64,000 nucleotides of DNA from an uncultured Faecalibacterium sp. Its GTDB lineage: Bacteria > Bacillota > Clostridia > Oscillospirales > Ruminococcaceae. Made by a program: the position numbers and the translations under genes. Every line of letters starts with the position of its first letter. Position 1 is the first letter of the stretch. The notes under the pieces are model-generated. The model saw only the letters and a program-made list of their open reading frames with translations. It ran no database searches and had not been told where the DNA came from. Below, piece by piece: positions 16,464 through 24,716 of the stretch. The stretch is taken from NCBI GenBank assembly GCA_937880095.1, contig CALFLK010000013.1, forward strand, positions 353,198-417,197, read 5' to 3'.

Positions 16464-18185
16464 GTGGATTTTATTAAAATGCTGAGCGGCACCCCCGGCG
16501 CCGCAAAACTGCTTTTGCTTCTTTTAATGGTTCCTGTGATCGGCAGTCTGGGGGTCTGGGGGATCAGCCTGTACGGACAAACCATCCCCGGCAATGGCTG
16601 GCGTGATCGACGGGATGCTATCATCTGGACCTGCTGCAGCCTGACTCTTTTGGGTGTGCTGGCTTTGCGCCCCTACTGGGGTACTGAATTTATTTTGCTG
16701 GGTTCCGGCGGCGTGGGCTACAGTTTCGGTATCGACGGACTGCGCTATGTGCTGGCTGCGCTGGTGTCTACCTTATGGCTGCTTTCCAGCCTGTTCAGTC
16801 GGTGGTATCTTGCCCAATCCAGCCACAAGATGCGCTATTATTTCTTCTTTTTGCTGGGTGAAAACGGCATCCTGTGCGTGTTGTTCTCTGCTGATTTGTA
16901 CACGCTGCTGACGGGCTTTGTGGTGCTGAATCTGGCGTGCTGGGTACTTACCGGTCACCGGGAAAGCGAAGCGGCTCGCATGGCAGGTACGCGCGCTTTG
17001 ATCGGCGCTGTTGCGGGTGGTTTGTGCGCACTGCTGGGCATCCTGCTGCTGACCAATCTGCTGGGCACAGTACGTTTCTCCGCGCTGCGTGTGCTAGGCT
17101 ATACCTGCAAAAATCGTGAGCTTTTGTATTTAGGCGGTTTCTTGGTCCTGATTGGTATTTCCATCAGCTGCGCCGTTTGGCCGCTGCCGAAGCGAATGCC
17201 CAGCGCCACCTTTGCCCCCGGCCCTGCCGCTGCGCTGCTGGCTGGTGCGGTCACGGTAGCTTGGATGTTTTCCGCTATGGTGCTCAGCGGGCTTTTGTTC
17301 TGGTGGGATAGTCTCTGGGGCTTTTTCCTTGCCGGATTGGGTATTTTTATGACCGTAAGCGGTGCAGTTTCTGCCGCTTTCCACACCAATCTCAAGAAAA
17401 CCCTGACAATGCTTTCCGTCAGCCAAACTGGTCTGATCCTGCTGACGCTGGGTCTGAACTGTCTTTTGGCAGATAAAAACCACCTTGCCGCAGAAGCAGT
17501 TGTGCTGCAATGCCTGCATCACGGTTTGTGTCAGATGGTGCTGTTTTTGTGTGCTGGTACGATTTGCCTGCATCAGCCCGACCTGTCTTTGTCCTCCTTG
17601 TGTGGTTTTGGTCGTGGCAAAAAGGCATTGTTTGCCGGCTTTGCGCTGGCGGGTGCATCCCTTTGCGGTGTGCCGCTGTTCTTCGGTTCCATCAATCTGA
17701 CTCTGCTGCAAAAAGCACTGCACAGCTTTATCATCACTCTGCCCGCCGATGGATACGGCATCCAGACTTTCCAGCTGATTTCCTGGCTGGTGATTTTCAG
17801 CTGCGGTGCAAGCGTTGCTGCGATAATCAAACTACTGGTTTGCCTGTTCGGCAAGCGCAACGCCGACCCCGCTTTGCAGGCACGCTACGATGCACTGAAT
17901 GAGCGTGGTTTGTCCAAACTGGTACAAGTTTTGCTGGTATGTTCCGGCGTGGTACTGCTGCTGGCTGGTCTGACAGCACCCTACACGCTGCGGCAGATCG
18001 CTTACAACTGCGTAGGCTTCTTCAGTACTTTGCTGAGCGGTCCGCTTACCGCGTTTGAAGTGCTGCCGTTTGTACTGGCTGGGTTGTATCTGGTCATTGG
18101 CGGACTTTTGTATTTGCTGTTTTTGCACAGACCGCTGAAAAAGATGGCAGAACCCAAGCCCAAAAACGATGAATCCTCTTGCTGA
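16464..18185 (+). CDS. Second NuoL/MrpD-like membrane protein lacking key ion-path residues
   Basis: 573 aa from a GTG at 16464, preceded by AAGGAGG. Polytopic. GIDGLRYVLAAL (89-100) matches the DGLS helix 4 segment of NuoL/M and MrpA/D; ADLYTLLTGFVVLNLACW (143-160) matches helix 5, where a Glu is expected but none is present; VWPLPKRMPSATFAPGPAAALL (from 238) matches the helix 7 signature, with V265 at the Lys position. The helix 8 NLKKTL stretch (309-314) keeps its Lys. The C-terminus is basic and cytoplasmic. Co-transcribed with the preceding paralogue. It probably forms a membrane heterodimer with it; function unknown. Confidence 0.8.
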   Translation: MDFIKMLSGTPGAAKLLLLLLMVPVIGSLGVWGISLYGQTIPGNGWRDRRDAIIWTCCSLTLLGVLALRPYWGTEFILLGSGGVGYSFGIDGLRYVLAALVSTLWLLSSLFSRWYLAQSSHKMRYYFFFLLGENGILCVLFSADLYTLLTGFVVLNLACWVLTGHRESEAARMAGTRALIGAVAGGLCALLGILLLTNLLGTVRFSALRVLGYTCKNRELLYLGGFLVLIGISISCAVWPLPKRMPSATFAPGPAAALLAGAVTVAWMFSAMVLSGLLFWWDSLWGFFLAGLGIFMTVSGAVSAAFHTNLKKTLTMLSVSQTGLILLTLGLNCLLADKNHLAAEAVVLQCLHHGLCQMVLFLCAGTICLHQPDLSLSSLCGFGRGKKALFAGFALAGASLCGVPLFFGSINLTLLQKALHSFIITLPADGYGIQTFQLISWLVIFSCGASVAAIIKLLVCLFGKRNADPALQARYDALNERGLSKLVQVLLVCSGVVLLLAGLTAPYTLRQIAYNCVGFFSTLLSGPLTAFEVLPFVLAGLYLVIGGLLYLLFLHRPLKKMAEPKPKNDESSC

Positions 18186-18203
18186 TTCACGCATCATTCT
18201 ATG

Positions 18204-18237
18204 AAAAAAACGCACGGTTTGAACCGTGCGTTTTTTC
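18204..18237 (+). terminator. Terminator after the NuoL-like gene
   Basis: AACGCACGGTT stem with a 2-base loop, then TTTTTTC. Confidence 0.9.
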
Positions 18238-18328
18238 TTTTTCCTGCTACAAATCCTACATCTGATATTCCCGGAAACTATCAGCAAAGTGCCTCTCTGC
18301 GCCATATAAAAATCGTCTGTTCCTCTAA

Positions 18329-18357
18329 TTGACAAACAATTATCATAATCCTATACT
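18329..18357 (+). promoter_or_regulatory. fucO promoter
   Basis: TTGACA (18329-18334) and TATACT (18352-18357) with a 17-base spacer. This also shows that the in-frame TTG at 18329 is promoter, not start codon. Confidence 0.85.
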
Positions 18358-18415
18358 GAAATTAGTATGGTCTGTGCGCATCTGTGTGCGCTATTTTATA
18401 AGGGAGGTAATTATC

Positions 18416-19558
18416 ATGGTAAATCGTTTTGTTCTGAATGCAATTTCTTATCACGGCAAAGGTGCAATCAAGGAAATCCCCGGTCTGGTTGCTGCAAAGG
18501 GTCTGAAAAAGGCTTTCATTGCTACCGACCCAGATCTGCTCAAGTTCGGTGTTGCGAAAAAGGTAACCGATCTGCTGGATGAGGCAGGCATGGCCTACGA
18601 AATCTACTCCGATATTAAGCCTAACCCCACCATCGAGAACGTACAGTCCGGCGTTGCTGCTTACAAGGCATCCGGTGCCGACTACATGATCGCAATCGGC
18701 GGCGGTTCCTCTATGGATACCGGCAAGGCAATCGGCATTATTGTCAACAACCCCGAATTTGCTGACGTGCGCAGCCTGGAGGGCGTTGCACCCACCAAGA
18801 ACCGCACCGTTTACACCATTGCTGTTCCCACTACTGCAGGTACCGCTGCAGAAGCAACCATCAACTACGTTATTACTGACGTGGAGCGCAAGCGCAAGTT
18901 CGTCTGCGTGGACACCAATGATATTCCCGATATCGCTATCGTTGACCCGGATATGATGGCTTCCATGCCCAAGGGTCTGACTGCTTCCACCGGTATGGAT
19001 GCTCTGACCCACGCAATCGAAGGCTACACCACCAAGGCTGCTTGGGATTTGGCTGACTGCCTGAATCTGGAAGCAATCCGCCTGATTTCCAAGAGCCTGC
19101 GCGGCGCTGTGGAAAACGATCCGGACGGCCGCGAAGGCATGGCTCTGGGTCAGTTCGTCACCGGCATGGCATTCTCCAATGTTGGCTTGGGTATTGCACA
19201 CTCCATGGCACATACTCTGGGCGCTGTATACGATACTCCCCATGGTGTTGCTTGCGCAATGATGCTGCCCATCGTTATGGAATACAACGCAGAGACCACC
19301 GGCGATAAGTTCAAGCACATTGCTGAGGCTATGGGCGTGGACACCACCGGTATGGATCAGGAAACCTACCGCAAAGCTGCGATCGATGCAGTCCGCCAGC
19401 TGAGCGTAGATGTGGGTATTCCCACCAAGCTGCCCGCTCTGAAGGAAGAAGACCTGCAGTTCCTGGCTGAATCCGCTTATGCAGACGCTTGCCGTCCCGG
19501 CAACCCCAAGGATACCAGCGTTGAGGATCTGAAGGATCTGTTCCGCAAGCTGATGTAA
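18416..19558 (+). CDS. fucO: Lactaldehyde reductase / Fe-containing alcohol dehydrogenase (FucO-like)
   Basis: 380 aa from the ATG at 18416, with AGGGAGG 8 bases upstream. NAD-dependent group III alcohol dehydrogenase; FucO turns L-lactaldehyde into 1,2-propanediol during fucose or rhamnose breakdown. Seen: GGGSSMDTGKAIG for NAD, the long NPEFADVRSLEG and PTTAGTAAE stretches as in E. coli FucO, and Fe ligands in DALTHAIEGY (Asp, His) and HSMAHTLGAVYDTPHG (two His). Alone between promoter and terminator. Aldehyde specificity is inferred from the close match to remembered FucO; a 1,3-propanediol or ethanol dehydrogenase is the alternative. Confidence 0.9.
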   Translation: MVNRFVLNAISYHGKGAIKEIPGLVAAKGLKKAFIATDPDLLKFGVAKKVTDLLDEAGMAYEIYSDIKPNPTIENVQSGVAAYKASGADYMIAIGGGSSMDTGKAIGIIVNNPEFADVRSLEGVAPTKNRTVYTIAVPTTAGTAAEATINYVITDVERKRKFVCVDTNDIPDIAIVDPDMMASMPKGLTASTGMDALTHAIEGYTTKAAWDLADCLNLEAIRLISKSLRGAVENDPDGREGMALGQFVTGMAFSNVGLGIAHSMAHTLGAVYDTPHGVACAMMLPIVMEYNAETTGDKFKHIAEAMGVDTTGMDQETYRKAAIDAVRQLSVDVGIPTKLPALKEEDLQFLAESAYADACRPGNPKDTSVEDLKDLFRKLM

Positions 19559-19597
19559 AAATTTTTTCTTGTGGTATCTATGCCATAACGAATGAAT

Positions 19598-19638
19598 CAA
19601 AAAGCCCCCTGCAGCAGGAAACTGTGCAGGGGGCTTTT
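19598..19638 (+). terminator. Terminator of fucO
   Basis: AAAAGCCCCCTGCA stem with its complement and a T-run. Confidence 0.9.
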
Positions 19639-19899
19639 GTAATGAGTTTCCATTTATTCACCGCTTTTCACACCCCCTTTTTTGTGGAATGTTGAAAACT
19701 CGGTGGAAAGAGTGGAAACCTTCTATATTTAGTGGTTAGCAGCTGCTTATCTTCGCAAATATTGGTTTTGTTTCCCTGTGCCGATTGTGGAAAAGCTCGG
19801 ATTCTGTAGGTTCCTCTTGTCTTTTTACACAGAAAACGGTAGGATAAAAGCAAATCATGACTAAAATGGGTGGTTTTCTTCACCCGGTAAGGAATAAGA
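19639..19899. other. Upstream region with cluster of DnaA-box-like words
   Basis: No ORF. Within about 140 bases there are TTATTCACC (19654-19662), TTTTCACA (19665-19672), TGTGGAAT (19683-19690), GTGGAAAG (19703-19710), AGTGGAAAC (19711-19719) and TGTGGAAAA (19786-19794), each close to TTATNCACA or its complement. The promoter of the following gene must lie here but is not obvious. Confidence 0.35.
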
Positions 19900-22470
19900 A
19901 TGAAACGACTTGTAATCGGCATACTGGCCCATGTAGACGCCGGAAAAACCACCCTTTCGGAGGCTTTTCTCTACCAGTCGGGTACACTGCGCAGTCTGGG
20001 GCGTGTGGATAAAGGCAGTACCTTTTTGGATACCGATGCCCGCGAGCGCGCCCGCGGCATTACGATTTTTTCCCAGCCCGCTGTGCTGGAGCGTCCCAAT
20101 GGCACACTGACTTTGTTGGATACTCCCGGCCATGTGGACTTTTCTGCTGAAATGGAGCGAACGCTGCAAGTGCTGGACTATGCGGTATTGGTCATCAGCG
20201 GTGTAGACGGCGTTCAGCCCCACACCGAAACCCTCTGGACGCTGCTACAACGCTACAATGTGCCTACTTTTATTTTTGTCAACAAGATGGACCTGCCTGG
20301 TCCCGGTCGAGAAGCGATTCTGGAAGATTTGCACAAGCGGCTCAGCCCTGCCTGTGTGGATGTTTCGGAGGATATTTCTGCGGATGCGCGCAGCGAGGCT
20401 TTCGCGCTGTGCGACGAAGCCTTGATGGACGGTTATCTGGAAACCGGTTCTGTACCGGACAATGCCATTGCGGATGCAGTACGCCGCCGGGGTGTGTTCC
20501 CCTGCTGGTTTGGTTCTGCGCTGCGTTTGCAAGGTGTGGATGCCATTCTGGACGGACTGGACCGCTACACCCAAACGCCCGCTGTTGGCAATGAATTTGC
20601 TGCATCAGTCTATAAAATCAGTTCCGGAGAAAACGGTCAGCGCCTGACTTGGATGAAAATTACCGGCGGCAGCTTAAAAAGCAAAACCATGCTGCGCTCC
20701 CGCCCGAAAGATGCAGTCCAGTGGGAAGAAAAAGCCGACCAGCTGCGTCTGTATTCCGGTGCAAAGTTCACCCCCATTCCGGAGGCTTTCCCCGGTCAGG
20801 TAGTGGCGGTAACCGGTCTGACGAAAACCTTTGCCGGACAAGCACTGGGCGCACAAGCTGACCCCATCAGCCCCAGTCTGGAACCGGTACTCACCTATCG
20901 GGTAGATTTACCCGCCGGAACGGATGCGCACACTGCACTGACCCAGCTGCGCACTCTGGCTGAAGAAGACCCTCAGCTTCATGTTCTGTGGGACGAAAAT
21001 CTGGGCGAAATCCATATGCAGCTGATGGGCGAAGTGCAGCTGGAAATTCTGGAAAACCTGATTGCCGAGCGGTTCGGTCTGGCGGTACAGTTCAGTCAGG
21101 GCGGCATCTTATATAAAGAAACCATCGCTGCCCCCATGGAAGGTGTCGGTCACTATGAACCGCTGCGTCACTATGCAGAAGTCCATCTGCTTTTGGAACC
21201 GGGCGAACGCGGCAGCGGTCTGGTATTCGGCACCAAATGCCGTGAGGATGCACTGGACCGAAACTGGCAGCGATTGATTCTGACCCATCTGGCAGAAAAA
21301 CAACACCGCGGCGTTTTGATTGGTGCTCCTCTGACCGATGTAAAAATCACCCTGCTGGGCGGTCGCGCCCATGCAAAACACACCGACGGCGGTGACTTCC
21401 GCCAAGCGACTTATCGGGCGGTGCGTCAGGGTCTGCGCAGCACAGAAAGCGTCCTGCTGGAACCTTGGTATCATTTCCGTCTGGAGGTGCCTGTTGACAA
21501 TGTAGGTCGTGCTATGACCGACATTCAGCGCATGGGCGGCAGCTTTGAACCGCCCATACCTTTGCAAGATATGGTGCTACTGACCGGTTCCGCACCGGTC
21601 AGTGAGATGCGCCCCTATCAGCAGGAAGTCACCAGCTACACCCGTGGTCGTGGTCGACTGTCCTGTGCGGTATCCGGTTATCAGCCCTGCCACGATGCGG
21701 ATGCTGTGATTGCTGCGGTGGATTATGATCCCGACCGGGATTTGTCCGACCCTGCCGATTCTGTTTTTTGTGGTCACGGCGCCGGCTATACGGTCAAATG
21801 GAATCAGGTGCGGGAGCATATGCATGTGGATACCGGCTGGGGTAAGCCCGAACCGGAACTGGACACCATTGATGTTCCTGCCCGCCGGGTACAGCGTTAC
21901 GCTGGTACGTTAGCAGAAGATAAAGAGCTTTTGGCGCTGTTTGAGCAAACCTATGGTCCTATTAAGCGTGACCCCCGCAAAGCCTTCCGCAAACCGCCGG
22001 AACCCGCTGTCAGTGCAAAACCTGCTGAACCCATCCCGCAGGGACCGGAATATCTTTTGGTGGACGGTTACAACGTACTGCACGCATGGCCGGAATTTGC
22101 GGATATGCTGGAGGAGAATCTGGACGGCGCACGACATCGCCTGATGGATATTCTGTGCAATTATCAGGGCTACCGCAAATGTCAGGTCATTCTGGTATTC
22201 GACGCCTACAAAGTAAAAAACAATCCCGGCAAAGTGGAGCAGTACCACAACATCAGTGTGGTATACACCAAGGAAGCCGAGACTGCGGATATGTATATCG
22301 AAAAGGTGACACACCAAATCGGTCGCAAACATCGGGTGCGTGTGGTCACCAGCGACGGTATGGAACAGCTCATCATTCTGGGTCAGGGCGGTCTGCGTGT
22401 ATCCTGCCGTATGTTCAAGGAGGAAGTGGACGCTGTGGAAAAAGCCATCCGCGCTTATCTGGAACAGTGA
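19900..22470 (+). CDS. TetM-like translational GTPase fused to Rae1/YacP NYN nuclease domain
   Basis: 856 aa. Residues 1 to about 660 are an EF-G/Tet(M)-type GTPase: G1 AHVDAGKTT (9-17), G2 RGITI, G3 DTPGHVDF, G4 NKMD, then domains II-V. A linker rich in Pro and Lys follows, and from residue 718 an NYN (PIN-like) domain very like B. subtilis YacP/Rae1: VDGYNVLHAW, VFDAYKVK, ETADMYIEK, TSDGMEQ, GQGGLRVS, so the acidic metal-site residues are kept. Tet(M) enters the ribosomal A site and Rae1 cuts mRNA there, so the fusion suggests a factor that binds stalled ribosomes and cleaves the message. Whether it gives tetracycline resistance cannot be told. The ATG at 19900 has a modest site (AAGGAA). 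Confidence 0.92.
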   Translation: MKRLVIGILAHVDAGKTTLSEAFLYQSGTLRSLGRVDKGSTFLDTDARERARGITIFSQPAVLERPNGTLTLLDTPGHVDFSAEMERTLQVLDYAVLVISGVDGVQPHTETLWTLLQRYNVPTFIFVNKMDLPGPGREAILEDLHKRLSPACVDVSEDISADARSEAFALCDEALMDGYLETGSVPDNAIADAVRRRGVFPCWFGSALRLQGVDAILDGLDRYTQTPAVGNEFAASVYKISSGENGQRLTWMKITGGSLKSKTMLRSRPKDAVQWEEKADQLRLYSGAKFTPIPEAFPGQVVAVTGLTKTFAGQALGAQADPISPSLEPVLTYRVDLPAGTDAHTALTQLRTLAEEDPQLHVLWDENLGEIHMQLMGEVQLEILENLIAERFGLAVQFSQGGILYKETIAAPMEGVGHYEPLRHYAEVHLLLEPGERGSGLVFGTKCREDALDRNWQRLILTHLAEKQHRGVLIGAPLTDVKITLLGGRAHAKHTDGGDFRQATYRAVRQGLRSTESVLLEPWYHFRLEVPVDNVGRAMTDIQRMGGSFEPPIPLQDMVLLTGSAPVSEMRPYQQEVTSYTRGRGRLSCAVSGYQPCHDADAVIAAVDYDPDRDLSDPADSVFCGHGAGYTVKWNQVREHMHVDTGWGKPEPELDTIDVPARRVQRYAGTLAEDKELLALFEQTYGPIKRDPRKAFRKPPEPAVSAKPAEPIPQGPEYLLVDGYNVLHAWPEFADMLEENLDGARHRLMDILCNYQGYRKCQVILVFDAYKVKNNPGKVEQYHNISVVYTKEAETADMYIEKVTHQIGRKHRVRVVTSDGMEQLIILGQGGLRVSCRMFKEEVDAVEKAIRAYLEQ

Positions 22471-22471
22471 T

Positions 22472-22630
22472 TCACTGCGTGTCGTCTGTATCGTTTTTTT
22501 GCAGATACAGCGGCGGTTCCTCCTCCGCTAAAAAGGCAGCTTCTGCCTCCTGCTGGGCGATTTCCAGCAAACGCCGTGCTTGCTCGGTACGGCGAAACAG
22601 CTGATAGTACAGGCTTTTATAATCCGGCAC
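22472..22630 (-). CDS. Small conserved hypothetical protein
   Basis: 52 aa from a GTG at 22630, chosen because GAAAGGGGGCA lies about 6-8 bases upstream; an ATG at 22651 sits before that site. Helical, soluble: PDYKSLYYQLFRRTEQA then LLEIAQQEAEAAFLAEEEPP. Short proteins of this shape (YKKLYYxLF...AQQEAEE) are common in Clostridia and without known role. It converges tail to tail with the TetM-Rae1 gene, one base apart. Confidence 0.7.
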   Translation of the reverse strand: MPDYKSLYYQLFRRTEQARRLLEIAQQEAEAAFLAEEEPPLYLQKNDTDDTQ

Positions 22631-22711
22631 AGACGCTGCCCCCTTTCTCATTTTGTTTTCAGTGTGCCCCATTGGCGGCGATTTATCCCGCCGCGGGCAG
22701 AAAGGATTTTT

Positions 22712-22957
22712 ATGGATATTCCTCGTCAAACGCTCGCCGGTCTGATTTTAGGCGGTGTCGGGCTGTTGTTTGTTTTTCTGGGCGGTGCGCCTGTCAGTGT
22801 GGCTCTGAGTATCGTGGGTGTTATTCTGACTGTTCAGGGCTGGCAGTCCGGCGGTGGAAAATTGTGGTGTATGCTCAGCTTTGGTCTGAACGGTCTTTGC
22901 CTCGTGCTGGGACTTCTGTTCAGCCTGATTGGCGGATTGTTCCACTGGATTTTCTAA
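22712..22957 (+). CDS. Small membrane protein, function unknown
   Basis: 81 aa from the ATG at 22712, with AGAAAGGA 5 bases upstream. Nearly all hydrophobic with 2-3 membrane helices (residues 8-25, 27-44, 52-80), Gly-rich, and a Trp-Gln-Ser-Gly-Gly-Gly turn. No family recognised. Divergent from the small gene on its left and followed by a terminator. Confidence 0.65.
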   Translation: MDIPRQTLAGLILGGVGLLFVFLGGAPVSVALSIVGVILTVQGWQSGGGKLWCMLSFGLNGLCLVLGLLFSLIGGLFHWIF

Positions 22958-22961
22958 ACAG

Positions 22962-23000
22962 AAAAGCACCGCGGAAGCTGATTGCTTCCGCGGTGCTTTT
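22962..23000. terminator. Bidirectional terminator
   Basis: AAAAGCACCGCGGAAG stem and its complement over a 7-base loop, between convergent genes. Confidence 0.92.
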
Positions 23001-23019
23001 TATTTTTGGATATGTACCG

Positions 23020-23700
23020 TTAACTTTCCACTATTTTTACTTTCACAGTGTAAAACTCTGTCTGTCTTTCTTTGCGTCCATATCGCGTCCAGCGGGTGAC
23101 GTACCACATCAAAACCGCCAGTGCAAGCCCCATCACCACATCAATGATGGAGTGCTGGTCCAGCAGCACGGTAGAGCAGCAAATCGCCACTGCAAGCGTA
23201 CCGTTCAAAATGCGTCCTGTCATACCCAGCTTACCCCACAAGGTGCAGAGCAGCACGACCGTAACAAACACATGGAGCGAAGGGCATACATTGGTGGGTG
23301 TATCCATTTGATAAATCATCCGCACCAGCTCATTACATAGTCCGGTATCCGGCACAGCACCGCGCAAATTCAATCCGGTAGGCCATACGGTATACAGAAT
23401 CAAGGTCACGACAATACCGCCCACCATAGCGGAAAATCCCCGCCAGAAACGTGTGCGATCGGTATAAATCAGGTAAAACAGCACCGCCGGCACCCATGCA
23501 AACCAAGCAACATACGGGATGATCGCGCTGCTGACAAACGGTATGTAGGCGTCCAAAGCACACTCTACCAGATGGATCTGCCGGGGGATACGCTCCAGCA
23601 GATTAAAACATACCAGATAGACCATACCAAACAGAATCATGACAAGCACCGGATGCCGATACAACCGGCGGCGCACTTTCGCAAACATTGTTTGTTTCAT
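23020..23700 (-). CDS. PAP2-family membrane phosphatase
   Basis: 226 aa from the ATG at 23700 (GAGGTGA five bases upstream; the GTG at 23709 lies inside that site). Six-helix membrane protein of the type 2 phosphatidic acid phosphatase superfamily. The catalytic segments PTNVCPSLHV (phosphatase motif 2) and LDQHSIIDV (motif 3) are present; motif 1 is weak, as in the inositolphosphotransferase-like PAP2 branch. It likely works on a lipid phosphate at the outer face of the membrane. A paralogue with the same PTNVCPS-H signature lies at 32563-33213. Confidence 0.88.
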   Translation of the reverse strand: MKQTMFAKVRRRLYRHPVLVMILFGMVYLVCFNLLERIPRQIHLVECALDAYIPFVSSAIIPYVAWFAWVPAVLFYLIYTDRTRFWRGFSAMVGGIVVTLILYTVWPTGLNLRGAVPDTGLCNELVRMIYQMDTPTNVCPSLHVFVTVVLLCTLWGKLGMTGRILNGTLAVAICCSTVLLDQHSIIDVVMGLALAVLMWYVTRWTRYGRKERQTEFYTVKVKIVES

Positions 23701-23728
23701 TGCTCTCACCTCGTTTTTGCGTTATACT
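23700..23728 (+). promoter_or_regulatory. prmA promoter
   Basis: TTGCTC (23700-23705) and TATACT (23723-23728), 17-base spacer. An inverted repeat GATACC-AAAC-GGTATC at 23735-23750 follows at the likely start of transcription. Confidence 0.6.
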
Positions 23729-23786
23729 ATTTCTGATACCAAACGGTATCCTTACGATCAAATAACGAACCCCGGAGGGATTTACT

Positions 23787-24704
23787 ATGGAATGGACCGA
23801 TATCCGCATCACCGTACCCAAGCCTCAGGCTGAAGAAGCCGAAGCCATCGCAACTGTGCTGGCAGATGCCGGTATTTATATTGAAGATTACAGCGATATT
23901 GAAACGCAGGTAGAAGAAATCGCTCATGTAGACCTGATCGAGCAAGAGCTGTTGGACAAGCCCCGTGATCAGGTAATTATTCATATGTATCTGGAGCCGG
24001 GTGCTTCCCCTGCAGAAATGCTGGCAATGCTGCACGCCCGTATGGAGGCTGCTAACATTTCCTGCACCATCGACACCGCAGGCGTCGAGCAGGAGGACTG
24101 GCAGAACGGCTGGAAGAAGTACTATCACCCGCTGGAAATCGGCAAGCGCCTTGCCATTGTACCCAGCTGGGAAGACGAAGAAACTGACCGTGTCAAACTG
24201 ATTCTGGACCCGGGTCTGGCTTTCGGTACCGGCAGCCACGAGACTACCTCTCTGTGCCTGGAAGTACTGGATTCTGTCGTTAAGGGCGGCGAGCGTGTGC
24301 TGGACATTGGTACCGGCAGCGGTATTCTGGCAATCGCAGCTTTGAAGCTGGGCGCAGCCACCGCTGACGGCGTGGATATTGACCCTGTCGCTGTCCGTAC
24401 TGCCGGCGAAAACGCCGAGCGCAACGGTGTTACCAATCAGCTGAAGGTCCTGGTTGGCGACCTGAGCGATCAGGCAAGCGGCAAGTACCAGATCATTACC
24501 GCCAACATCGTCGCAAATGCGATTTTGAGCTTGGCTCCGGCTGTGCCTGCTTTGCTGGCAGAGAACGGTGTATTCATTGCCAGCGGCATCATCGACACCC
24601 GCAAGGACGAAGTCATTGCCGGTTTGCAGGCTGCCGGTCTGGAAGTGACCGCTGTACACGAAAAGCGCGGCTGGGAGTGTATTGTCTGCCGTGCTGCTCA
24701 GTAA
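23787..24704 (+). CDS. prmA: Ribosomal protein L11 methyltransferase
   Basis: SAM-dependent enzyme that trimethylates ribosomal protein L11. 305 aa, normal length: N-terminal L11-recognition domain (1-110) with WTDIRI near the start, a linker containing FGTGSHETT, a Rossmann SAM motif DIGTGSGILAIAA (about 172-184), then the post-II segment ITANIVANAIL that corresponds to the catalytic N-x-x-A region. Ribosome site GGAGGG. Translationally close to rsmE (12-base gap), the common Firmicutes order. Confidence 0.96.
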   Translation: MEWTDIRITVPKPQAEEAEAIATVLADAGIYIEDYSDIETQVEEIAHVDLIEQELLDKPRDQVIIHMYLEPGASPAEMLAMLHARMEAANISCTIDTAGVEQEDWQNGWKKYYHPLEIGKRLAIVPSWEDEETDRVKLILDPGLAFGTGSHETTSLCLEVLDSVVKGGERVLDIGTGSGILAIAALKLGAATADGVDIDPVAVRTAGENAERNGVTNQLKVLVGDLSDQASGKYQIITANIVANAILSLAPAVPALLAENGVFIASGIIDTRKDEVIAGLQAAGLEVTAVHEKRGWECIVCRAAQ

Positions 24705-24716
24705 AGGAGATCCGTT

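Noticed and set aside
18329..18415. Longer start for fucO beginning at the TTG at 18329
   Set aside because: That TTG is the -35 box of a consensus promoter, and the ATG at 18416 has a strong ribosome site and matches the family N-terminus.
19900..22470. Calling the gene an acquired tetracycline resistance determinant
   Set aside because: It is only a distant Tet(M) relative, is fused to an RNase domain, and has the base composition of its neighbours with no mobile element around it.
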